From: Rubrobacteraceae bacterium
GTDB taxonomy: Bacteria; Actinomycetota; Rubrobacteria; Rubrobacterales; Rubrobacteraceae
DNA length: 5,077 nucleotides
NCBI GenBank assembly: GCA_029240775.1
Contig: JARDZQ010000179.1
Coordinates: forward strand, 1-5,077
Reading direction: 5' to 3'
Position numbers and translations under genes: made by a program. Below the pieces are notes generated by a model, which searched no databases, had not been told where the DNA came from, and was given only the letters and a program-made list of their open reading frames with translations. Positions 1-5,077 of the stretch are shown here, piece by piece (positions within the stretch are counted from its first letter, which is position 1; every line of letters begins with the position of its first letter).

Positions 1-1629
1 GCTGGTTCTGCCCTCGAGCAGTGTCCTCAATGCTTCCTGGATGAGCGCCTCGGTGCGGGTGTCTATGTTGCTCGTCGCCTCGTCCAATATGAGGATGCGT
101 GGGTCCGCGAGCACAGCCCGCGCGAAAGAGACGAGCTGTCGCTGCCCCCCGCTCAAGGTCCCGCCTCCCGGGCCAAGCCGGGTGTCGTAGCCCTGCGGCA
201 GTCTCTCTATGAAGTCGTGGGCGCTTACGGCTCTGGCTGCGGCTTCGACCTCTTCCCGCGAGGCGCCGGTCCGACCGTAGCCGATGTTCTCGGCTACCGT
301 CCCGGAGAAGAGGAACGGCTCCTGGATGACGGTAGCTATGTGGCGCCGCAGGTTACGGCGCTCGACCTCGCGCACGTCGTGGCCGTCCACGCGCACGCTG
401 CCTTCGGTCGCGTCGTAGAAGCGGGGGATCAGGTTGGCTATCGTCGTCTTGCCCGCCCCCGTCGGCCCGACCAGCGCGACAGTGCGCCCCGGCTCGACCT
501 CGAAGCTCACGTCGCGGAGTACCGGGCGCCCCGGCTCGTAGGCGAAAGAGACCATCTCGAAGGTTACGAGGCCTTCTACGGTTTCCAGCCTCTCGGCGCC
601 GGGCGGGTCGGGAGGCTCCGGTTCCTCGTCGAGGATGTTGTAGATGCGCTCGGCCCCGGCCAGCGCCGCCTGGGCCTGGGTGTAGACCTGGGAGGCCAGC
701 TGTATCGGGCGGAAGAACTGCTGGACGTAGATCAGGAACGCCGTCAACAGCCCGACCGTGAGCGTGCCCGTGACGACCAGGTACCCGCCGTAGCCGATGA
801 CGACCGCCGTTGCGAGGGTCGAGAGGACGTCTATGGCGGGGGCGAAGGCCGCGGTGATCGCCACGGCCTGGATGTTCGCTGCCCGGTTCGCCTCGTTGCG
901 CTCGCGGAAGCGCTCGATGTTCGCCTCGGTGCGGTTGAAGGCCTGCGCCTCGCGCACGCCGATTATCTCTTCCTGCAACCCCGCCGTGACGTCACCGACC
1001 GTCTCGCGCGTCGTGCGGAAGGCCCGCCTCGCCCGGCGCGCGAAGAGGACGTTGGTCAGCAGCATGACCGGGATGATCGTGAAGCACACCAGCGCGAGCC
1101 GCCAGTCGAGGATGAGCATCGCCCCCACGATCCCGACGAGGCTGAAGAGCGCTCCGAGGAGCTGGGTGAAGCCTTGCGAGAGGAGCTGGTTCAGCGTGTC
1201 CACGTCATTGGTCACTCGGCTCATCAGGTCCCCGGCGGGGCGGCGGTCGAAGAAGCGGAGGGGAAGGCGCTGGAGACGCTCGAAGATCCTCTCTCGCAAC
1301 GAAGCCAGAACGCTCTGCCCGACGGTGCCGACCTGCCGTATCTGGCCCCTCGTGGCGAGCGTCCCGGCGACGTAGACCCCGAAAAGCAGCGCCATCGTCC
1401 TGAAGAGGCCGGAGGGGTCTTCGCCCAGGATGCTCCGGTCTATCGCGCGCCCGATGAGCCACGGGCCGCCCGCCTGCGAGAGCGCGCCGACCGCCACTAG
1501 CACGAGGGCGAGGGAGAGCCGGCGCCCGTAAGGCCTGAGCTCGCCGACCAGGCGCCGCGCTGTCGCTCGCCTGTTCTCGGCCCTCTCCTGGGGCGCGCGG
1601 GCTATGGACTCGAGACTTCGCACTCCCAC
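1..1629 (-). CDS. ABC exporter half-transporter, catalytically canonical subunit (C-terminus beyond window edge)
   Basis: This gene encodes a membrane exporter subunit with a transmembrane domain fused to an ATPase, the likely partner of the subunit just upstream. The 543 visible codons show about six membrane segments (roughly residues 36-60, 76-95, 150-172, 175-198, 257-280, 285-305). The nucleotide-binding domain follows, with Walker A GPTGAGKTT (388-396), Q-loop IQEP (Q436), signature LSGGQ (492-496), Walker B ILILDE with catalytic Glu517, and D-loop SNID. The switch His and last 50-60 residues lie outside the window. The family is usually 580-620 aa. GTG at 1629 is chosen because GGAG sits 5 bases upstream and the previous stop is only 2 bases away; GTG at 1623 is an alternative. 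The motif SNIDTRTE after Walker B resembles the canonical subunit of heterodimeric exporters such as TM288. The substrate is unknown (drug, lipid or peptide). The family call is very secure. Confidence 0.95.
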   Translation of the reverse strand, partial: MGVRSLESIARAPQERAENRRATARRLVGELRPYGRRLSLALVLVAVGALSQAGGPWLIGRAIDRSILGEDPSGLFRTMALLFGVYVAGTLATRGQIRQVGTVGQSVLASLRERIFERLQRLPLRFFDRRPAGDLMSRVTNDVDTLNQLLSQGFTQLLGALFSLVGIVGAMLILDWRLALVCFTIIPVMLLTNVLFARRARRAFRTTRETVGDVTAGLQEEIIGVREAQAFNRTEANIERFRERNEANRAANIQAVAITAAFAPAIDVLSTLATAVVIGYGGYLVVTGTLTVGLLTAFLIYVQQFFRPIQLASQVYTQAQAALAGAERIYNILDEEPEPPDPPGAERLETVEGLVTFEMVSFAYEPGRPVLRDVSFEVEPGRTVALVGPTGAGKTTIANLIPRFYDATEGSVRVDGHDVREVERRNLRRHIATVIQEPFLFSGTVAENIGYGRTGASREEVEAAARAVSAHDFIERLPQGYDTRLGPGGGTLSGGQRQLVSFARAVLADPRILILDEATSNIDTRTEALIQEALRTLLEGRTS

Positions 1630-1631
1630 GG

Positions 1632-3482
1632 CTACTCCGGCCCGTCCGCGGAAGTCAGCTCGCCCGAGGTCTCGCCGGCGGCGACGGGCTCGGCGAGAAC
1701 CTGGGAGCCGAGGATCTCGTTGTACAGCTCACTCGTGCTCAGGAGCTCTTCGTGCGTGCCCATCGCGGCGACCTCGCCATTATCCAGCACGAGGATGAGG
1801 TCGGCGTCGCGAACGGTCGAGATCCTCTGGGCGATGACGAAGACGGTGCGGAAGCTCTCGCGCATAAGGCGGTCGAGCGACTCCTGGATCGCCGCCTCGG
1901 TCTCGGCGTCCACCGCTGAGGTGCTGTCGTCGAGGATAAGGAGCCTGGGGTCTATGAGCAGCGCCCTGGCTATGGCTACGCGCTGGCGCTGGCCGCCGGA
2001 GAGCCCGAGCCCCCGCTCGCCGACGACGGTGTCGTAGCCCTCCGGGAGATCGCGAATAAACTCGTCCGCCTGTGCAGCCCGCGCCGCTTCCTCGATCTCT
2101 TCCTGGGTCGCGTCCGGCTTGCCGTAGGCTATGTTGTCGCGTACGGGCCCGGAGAAGAGCAACGAGGACTGCATGACGACCCCGATCTGGCTTCTCAGGC
2201 TCGCGAGTGTCACCTCGCGCACGTCGTAGCCGTCGAGGCGCACGCTGCCTGCGGTAACGTCGTAGAAGCGGGGGATGAGGTTTACCAGCGTGGACTTGCC
2301 CGAGCCGGTCGTGCCGAGGATCGCCACCGTCTGTCCCGGCTCGGCAGAGAAGCTTACGCCGCTCAGGATCTCGCGCTCGTCGCCGGGGTAGCGGAAGTGG
2401 ACGTCGTCGAACTCGACGCGGCACCGGATGGGGGGGAGGGGAACGGCGTCCGTGGCGTCCTCGATCTCCAGCGGCGCGTCGAGGACCTCGAAGATGCGCA
2501 AAGAGGAGGCCCCAGCGCGCGAGATGCCGGCGGCAAGGAACCCGATGGTGAAGATAGGGAAGAGCAGGAAGCCGAGGTAGGTGTTGAAGGCGACGAGTTC
2601 CCCGATGGTGAGCCGACCCCCCATCACCTGCAGCCCGCCGAAGAGCACGATGATCAGGGTCCCAACGTTGGCGAGCAAGAAGACGAAAGGGAAGTTGTTG
2701 GAGAAGGTGCGCACCGTCTTGAGGTTCTTGTCCAGCAGCTCGTCATTGACCGAGCGGTAGCGCGCGACCTCGTGGTCCTCGCGCACGAAGGTCCGGATCA
2801 CGCGTATCCCCGCAAGGTCCTCTTGCAAGACGGAGTTGAGCCTACCCAGCGTCTGTTGCACCTGGCGGAAGAGTGGCCCGATCCTGCGCACGAAGCGAAG
2901 CAGGATCACGAATATGACCGGCACTATCGAGAGCGCGAGCAGCGCCAGCTGAGGGTCGATGAGGACGAGTAGCGTCGTCGTGCCGAAGAGCATCACGACC
3001 GCCGCCGCCAGCTGGACGGCCCCGCTGCCCGCGAAGGTCCGGATCTGCTCGACGTCGCTGGTGAGCCGCGTGACGAGCTGGCCGGTCTCGATCCTGTCGT
3101 AGTAGGCAAACCCGAGGCGTTCGATCTTGGCGAACAGATCGTTGCGCAGATCATAGGCTACCCCCTGCGAGGCCCGCTCGGCCAGGTATCCCTGCAGGAA
3201 CGTAAACAGCCCCCGCAGCATGGCCGCTACCACCAGACCGCCCACCGCAAGCAGGATGACGTTCAGCCGTCTCGGGGCTACGCCCCCGTCTATAGCGATA
3301 CGGATTAGCTGCGGCGCCGTGAGGCTGGCCGCCGAAGCGAGCAAGAGCGCGACGAAGGCCGCGGACGCCTCGGCTCTGTAGGAGCGCAGGTACAGGAGCG
3401 CGCGTCGGACGGCGGCGAGGCCGCCGGTGAAGCTCGCCTCTTCGGCGGGGGACTTCTCCGCCGTAGCGCCGCGTCGCTCCAA
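1632..3482 (-). CDS. ABC exporter half-transporter, degenerate-ATPase subunit of a heterodimer
   Basis: This is a complete 616-residue type IV ABC exporter subunit in the cytoplasmic membrane. It has about six membrane segments (roughly 38-60, 73-98, 155-176, 178-197, 262-288, 292-318) and then an ATPase domain. Walker A is GTTGSGKST (390-398), the Q-loop is MQSS (Q438) and the signature is LSGGQ (494-498). Walker B reads LLILDD, so Asp519 replaces the catalytic Glu. The H-loop reads IAQRIS, so Gln552 replaces the switch His. Loss of both residues in one subunit is the hallmark of the non-hydrolysing site in heterodimeric exporters (TM287, BmrC and LmrC type), and the canonical partner follows 2 bases downstream. 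The start is TTG at 3482, with AAGGA 10 bases upstream and GGA 6 bases upstream; no nearby ATG or GTG fits better. A polar tail of about 20 residues (595-616) extends past the ATPase domain. The substrate is unknown. Confidence 0.96.
   Translation of the reverse strand: MERRGATAEKSPAEEASFTGGLAAVRRALLYLRSYRAEASAAFVALLLASAASLTAPQLIRIAIDGGVAPRRLNVILLAVGGLVVAAMLRGLFTFLQGYLAERASQGVAYDLRNDLFAKIERLGFAYYDRIETGQLVTRLTSDVEQIRTFAGSGAVQLAAAVVMLFGTTTLLVLIDPQLALLALSIVPVIFVILLRFVRRIGPLFRQVQQTLGRLNSVLQEDLAGIRVIRTFVREDHEVARYRSVNDELLDKNLKTVRTFSNNFPFVFLLANVGTLIIVLFGGLQVMGGRLTIGELVAFNTYLGFLLFPIFTIGFLAAGISRAGASSLRIFEVLDAPLEIEDATDAVPLPPIRCRVEFDDVHFRYPGDEREILSGVSFSAEPGQTVAILGTTGSGKSTLVNLIPRFYDVTAGSVRLDGYDVREVTLASLRSQIGVVMQSSLLFSGPVRDNIAYGKPDATQEEIEEAARAAQADEFIRDLPEGYDTVVGERGLGLSGGQRQRVAIARALLIDPRLLILDDSTSAVDAETEAAIQESLDRLMRESFRTVFVIAQRISTVRDADLILVLDNGEVAAMGTHEELLSTSELYNEILGSQVLAEPVAAGETSGELTSADGPE
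1635..1638 (-). promoter_or_regulatory. Ribosome binding site GGAG for the downstream ABC subunit
   Basis: GGAG lies in the last codon of the upstream ABC gene, directly before its TAG stop and 5 bases before GTG at 1629. This decides the start choice and implies translational coupling of the two transporter subunits. Confidence 0.6.
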
Positions 3483-3485
3483 GTG

Positions 3486-3782
3486 CTATCCGTCCTTGTG
3501 GGTCGTGTGCTGCGGGCGCACGAAGACGACGACCCGCTCGTCGCCGGGACGGTGATTCTCCGGGTCGACGATAGAGAGGTCTATCTTGGGCTCGCGCGGC
3601 GGGTTGCGCAGCTTATGGCGCGTCTTCGTCTGGCTGAACATTACGTACTCCCCGTCCCAGTAGAACCACACCGCGTTGTTCTGCGTCTCGCCTTCAGGTC
3701 CGATGGTCGCTACGTGCGCGACCGCGGTGCTCTGCAGGAGATCCTGCAAACCTTCGGGGATGCGGTCGTCGCGCTGGGTCAT
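3486..3782 (-). CDS. PPOX-class (pyridoxamine-phosphate-oxidase-like) split-barrel protein, short with atypical C-terminus
   Basis: The 98-residue product resembles the N-terminal part of PPOX-class FMN- or F420-dependent proteins. Features seen are an opening helix (IPEGLQDLLQ), the first barrel strand AHVATIGPEGE (22-32), the strand pair around NAVWFYWDGEYVMFSQ (36-51), the basic cofactor-contact stretch TKTRHKLRN (52-60) and the strand PKIDLSIVDPEN (65-76). Family members of this type usually run 130-150 residues and continue after DPEN with a YRYLEVRG-like strand and a helix. Here residues 77-98 are polar and unlike that, and the gene stops 3 bases before the ABC gene. It is therefore either a shortened variant or a decayed gene. 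The ATG start has GAGGG 4 bases upstream. The family normally binds FMN, FAD or F420 for cytoplasmic redox reactions; which cofactor applies, and whether this copy is active, cannot be told. Confidence 0.85.
   Translation of the reverse strand: MTQRDDRIPEGLQDLLQSTAVAHVATIGPEGETQNNAVWFYWDGEYVMFSQTKTRHKLRNPPREPKIDLSIVDPENHRPGDERVVVFVRPQHTTHKDG
3493..3497 (-). promoter_or_regulatory. Ribosome binding site AAGGA for the TTG-started ABC subunit
   Basis: AAGGA lies inside the last codons of the PPOX-like gene, 10 bases before TTG at 3482; a second GGA (3489-3491) is 6 bases away. It supports an uncommon TTG start for the 616-residue subunit. Confidence 0.5.
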
Positions 3783-3786
3783 CGAG

Positions 3787-3791
3787 CCCTC
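3787..3791 (-). promoter_or_regulatory. Ribosome binding site GAGGG for the PPOX-like gene
   Basis: GAGGG sits 4 bases before ATG at 3782 and overlaps the TGA stop of the small upstream frame. Ribosomes finishing the small frame would end on this site. Confidence 0.6.
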
Positions 3792-3930
3792 ACAGGTTCG
3801 TAGTTTCTGACTGTGGCCGGGAAACCGCCTCGATCCAGCCTCTTACCCCCGGCGTGGTCTTCTCAGGCGAGATGGTATCGACCACGGTGGGTCTCTCCAC
3901 GGCCTCCGGCGCCCTGAGAGTGTAACGCAC
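3790..3930 (-). CDS. candidate small protein of about 46 aa, unknown function
   Basis: This short reading frame lies between hutH and the PPOX gene. GTG at 3930 has a strong GGAGG 5 bases upstream; the adjacent ATG at 3933 would give 47 aa but is only 2 bases from it. The frame ends with TGA at 3790-3792, overlapping the GAGGG that serves the next gene 7 bases on, which looks like translational coupling. About three quarters of codons end in G or C, more than at positions one and two, as expected of coding DNA here. The product (VRYTLRAPEAVERP at its start, RGWIEAVSRPQ near its end) has no membrane segment, Cys motif or recognised domain. The frame stays open upstream to a stop at 3994-3996, so it could also be the tail of a decayed gene. 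I do not recognise it. Confidence 0.45.
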   Translation of the reverse strand: MRYTLRAPEAVERPTVVDTISPEKTTPGVRGWIEAVSRPQSETTNL

Positions 3931-3935
3931 CATGC

Positions 3936-3940
3936 CCTCC
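3936..3940 (-). promoter_or_regulatory. Ribosome binding site GGAGG for the candidate small gene
   Basis: GGAGG is the strongest Shine-Dalgarno match in the window. It is 5 bases before GTG at 3930 and only 2 before ATG at 3933, which favours GTG. It is the main reason to believe the small frame is translated. Confidence 0.5.
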
Positions 3941-3943
3941 GTA

Positions 3944-3991
3944 CCCCGCTTCTGTGGGGGCAACGAACCGATCTTGTAACCCCGGTTGGGG
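3944..3991 (-). other. GC-rich leader with two short, mutually exclusive inverted repeats
   Basis: Reading the minus strand, a CCCC-AACC-GGGG hairpin (3991-3980) is followed by CCCCC-ACAGAAGC-GGGG (3960-3944), just before the GGAGG of the small frame. Each stem is only 4 base pairs and no U-run follows, so neither is a convincing intrinsic terminator. The GGGG of the first could instead pair with the CCCCC of the second. The rest of the 3783-4014 gap shows nothing beyond the small frame; the AT-rich patch CATAACTAT right after the hutH stop is a weak -10-like stretch without a recognisable -35. Confidence 0.2.
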
Positions 3992-4014
3992 CCTCACCCG
4001 AACGGATAGTTATG

Positions 4015-5077
4015 TTACTCGAGCCCGCCGACCGCTTCGGTCGCCGCTCGAACGAGTTCTCCGGTCCGCACCAGACCCTCGGCGACCTTCAGGTCCGGTG
4101 CGAGAAACCGGTCCTCTTCCCTGAACGACACCTCGCGCCGGATGCGGCGGAGAACCATGTTCGTCGCCGGACCTGGTATAAGGGGGGCCCGGAGCTCCAG
4201 GGCCTGAGCCGCGCAGAGGGCCTCGACCGCCAGGATGCGGGCGAGGTTCTCCAGCACCCGCCTGAGCTTGCGGCCCGCGCTCCAGCCCAGGGAGTTGTGG
4301 TCTTCCTGCATCGCCGAGGCGGGGAGCGACCCGACGCTCGCGGGAGCTGCGAGCCGGCGGTTCTCCTCCGCGAGCGACGCGGCGGTGTAGTGGGGGATCA
4401 TGAACCCCGAGTTCGTGCCAGCCCGCGGGCTGAGGAAAGGGGGCAGCCCCTGCGAGCGTGCGGGGTCGAGCATCCTGTCTATGCGCCGCTCGGTTATGGC
4501 GCCGACCTCGGAGGCGCCGATGGCGAGGAAGTCGAGAGCGAAGGCTAGCGGCTCCCCGTGGAAGTTGCCCGTACTCTCGACCCTACCGTCAGGCAGCACG
4601 ACGGGGTTGTCCGTCGTGGAGGCGAGCTCGCGCCCGGCGATACCGCGGGCGAACTCCCACGTGTCCCGCGCCGCCCCGTATACTTGCGGCGCGCACCTCA
4701 AGGAGTAGGCGTCCTGGACCAGGTGGGGCGAGTCGCGGTGGGAGGCCACCATGGGGCTTCCTTCTAGGAGCCTGTGCAGGTTGCGGGCGCTCGCGAGTTG
4801 GCCAGGGTGGGGCCTGATAGCGTGCAGCTCTTCCCTGAAGACCCGGTCTGTGCCCAGCAGCGCCTCGACGGACATCGCCGTCGTGACGTCGGTGGTCTTC
4901 AATAGAAGCTCGAGATCCTCCAGGGCGAGGACCAGCATCCCCAGCATGCCGTCCGTCCCGTTGACGAGCGCGAGCCCCTCCTTGGTCTGCAACCGCACGG
5001 GGCTCAGGCCGACCCTGTCCAGTGCCTGTTCCGCAGGGACTATCTCGCCGTCTTCCAGCACCAAGCCTTCGCCCGTG
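4015..5077 (-). CDS. hutH: Histidine ammonia-lyase (5' part beyond window edge)
   Basis: This is an MIO-dependent ammonia-lyase of the HAL/PAL family; HAL converts L-histidine to urocanate plus ammonia, the first step of histidine breakdown in the cytoplasm. The 353 visible residues begin at TGEG, just after where the Ala-Ser-Gly that forms the MIO cofactor should lie, so about 155 N-terminal residues are missing. Seen are KEGLALVNGT (Asn at 4960-4962), VQDAYSLRC (Tyr at 4705-4707, Arg three codons on), GNFHGEP (Phe at 4561-4563), SERR-like TERRID, GTNSGFM and QEDH (Glu at 4303-4305). Spacings match Pseudomonas putida HutH N195, Y280, R283, F329 and E414 to within one residue. The Glu in QEDH is the histidine-lyase signature; phenylalanine and tyrosine lyases have NQD-type motifs. 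After QEDH comes NSLG rather than the usual VSMx. The frame ends with TAA at 4015-4017. No other hut gene is in the window. Confidence 0.95.
   Translation of the reverse strand, partial: TGEGLVLEDGEIVPAEQALDRVGLSPVRLQTKEGLALVNGTDGMLGMLVLALEDLELLLKTTDVTTAMSVEALLGTDRVFREELHAIRPHPGQLASARNLHRLLEGSPMVASHRDSPHLVQDAYSLRCAPQVYGAARDTWEFARGIAGRELASTTDNPVVLPDGRVESTGNFHGEPLAFALDFLAIGASEVGAITERRIDRMLDPARSQGLPPFLSPRAGTNSGFMIPHYTAASLAEENRRLAAPASVGSLPASAMQEDHNSLGWSAGRKLRRVLENLARILAVEALCAAQALELRAPLIPGPATNMVLRRIRREVSFREEDRFLAPDLKVAEGLVRTGELVRAATEAVGGLE

Noticed and set aside
217..1500. Long plus-strand open frame (427 codons) opposite the left-hand ABC gene
   Set aside because: The complementary strand encodes an unmistakable ABC exporter with all motifs in order. 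The plus-strand product is Arg/Glu/Asp-rich with no domain, and GC-rich genes commonly leave such mirror frames open.
1780..2424. Minus-strand open frame (214 codons) inside the 616-aa ABC gene
   Set aside because: It is a shifted frame of the ATPase domain, Arg/Pro-rich, without a ribosome binding site. The true frame carries every ABC motif through the same bases.
2397..2972. Plus-strand open frame (191 codons) opposite the 616-aa ABC gene
   Set aside because: The product is highly acidic and low in hydrophobic residues with no recognisable domain; it is the mirror of a membrane-domain coding sequence.
3483..3803. Plus-strand open frame (106 codons) opposite the PPOX-like gene
   Set aside because: The minus-strand product matches the PPOX family pattern and has a proper ribosome binding site; the plus-strand frame has neither.
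3980..3991. Possible intrinsic terminator after hutH
   Set aside because: The stem is four base pairs with no following T-run on the minus strand, so it does not meet the usual pattern.
4012..4548. Plus-strand open frame (178 codons) opposite hutH
   Set aside because: It lies against the conserved HutH C-terminal half and its product has no family-like features.

Overview
The window reads as chromosomal DNA of a GC-rich bacterium, most likely an actinobacterium. All convincing genes lie on the minus strand, G/C dominates third codon positions, and starts include GTG and TTG. ATA (Ile) and AGG (Arg) codons are unusually frequent for such GC-rich DNA; the first ABC gene alone has about 11 ATA codons. 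That mixture would fit Rubrobacter-type lineages, but the assignment is an inference from codon style only.

In the direction of transcription (right to left) the layout is as follows. (1) The C-terminal two thirds of a histidine ammonia-lyase (hutH) enters from the right edge and ends at 4015. (2) A 232-base gap (3783-4014) holds short GC-rich inverted repeats and a candidate small gene of 46-47 codons (3790-3930) with its own GGAGG. (3) A 98-residue protein of the pyridoxamine-phosphate-oxidase-like (PPOX) flavin/F420 split-barrel family follows at 3486-3782; its C-terminal part looks replaced or missing. (4) A complete ABC exporter half-transporter (616 aa) lies at 1632-3482. (5) A second half-transporter starts at about 1629 and runs off the left edge after its Walker B and D-loop.

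From the small gene to the left edge the spacers are 7, 3 and 2 bases, and each Shine-Dalgarno sequence overlaps the end of the previous gene. This argues for one polycistronic, translationally coupled unit. hutH is separated from it by 84 bases with no convincing terminator, so read-through is possible.

The two ABC genes form a classic asymmetric heterodimeric exporter pair. The upstream subunit has Asp in place of the catalytic Walker B Glu and Gln in place of the H-loop His, while the visible part of the downstream subunit is canonical. This is the TM287/TM288, BmrC/BmrD and LmrC/LmrD arrangement. The substrate cannot be told from sequence.

No tRNA, rRNA, CRISPR array, insertion sequence or phage gene is visible. 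I do not see a clearly new system. The items most worth a second look are the coupled small ORF, the odd-ended PPOX protein and the mixed active-site motif in the ammonia-lyase.
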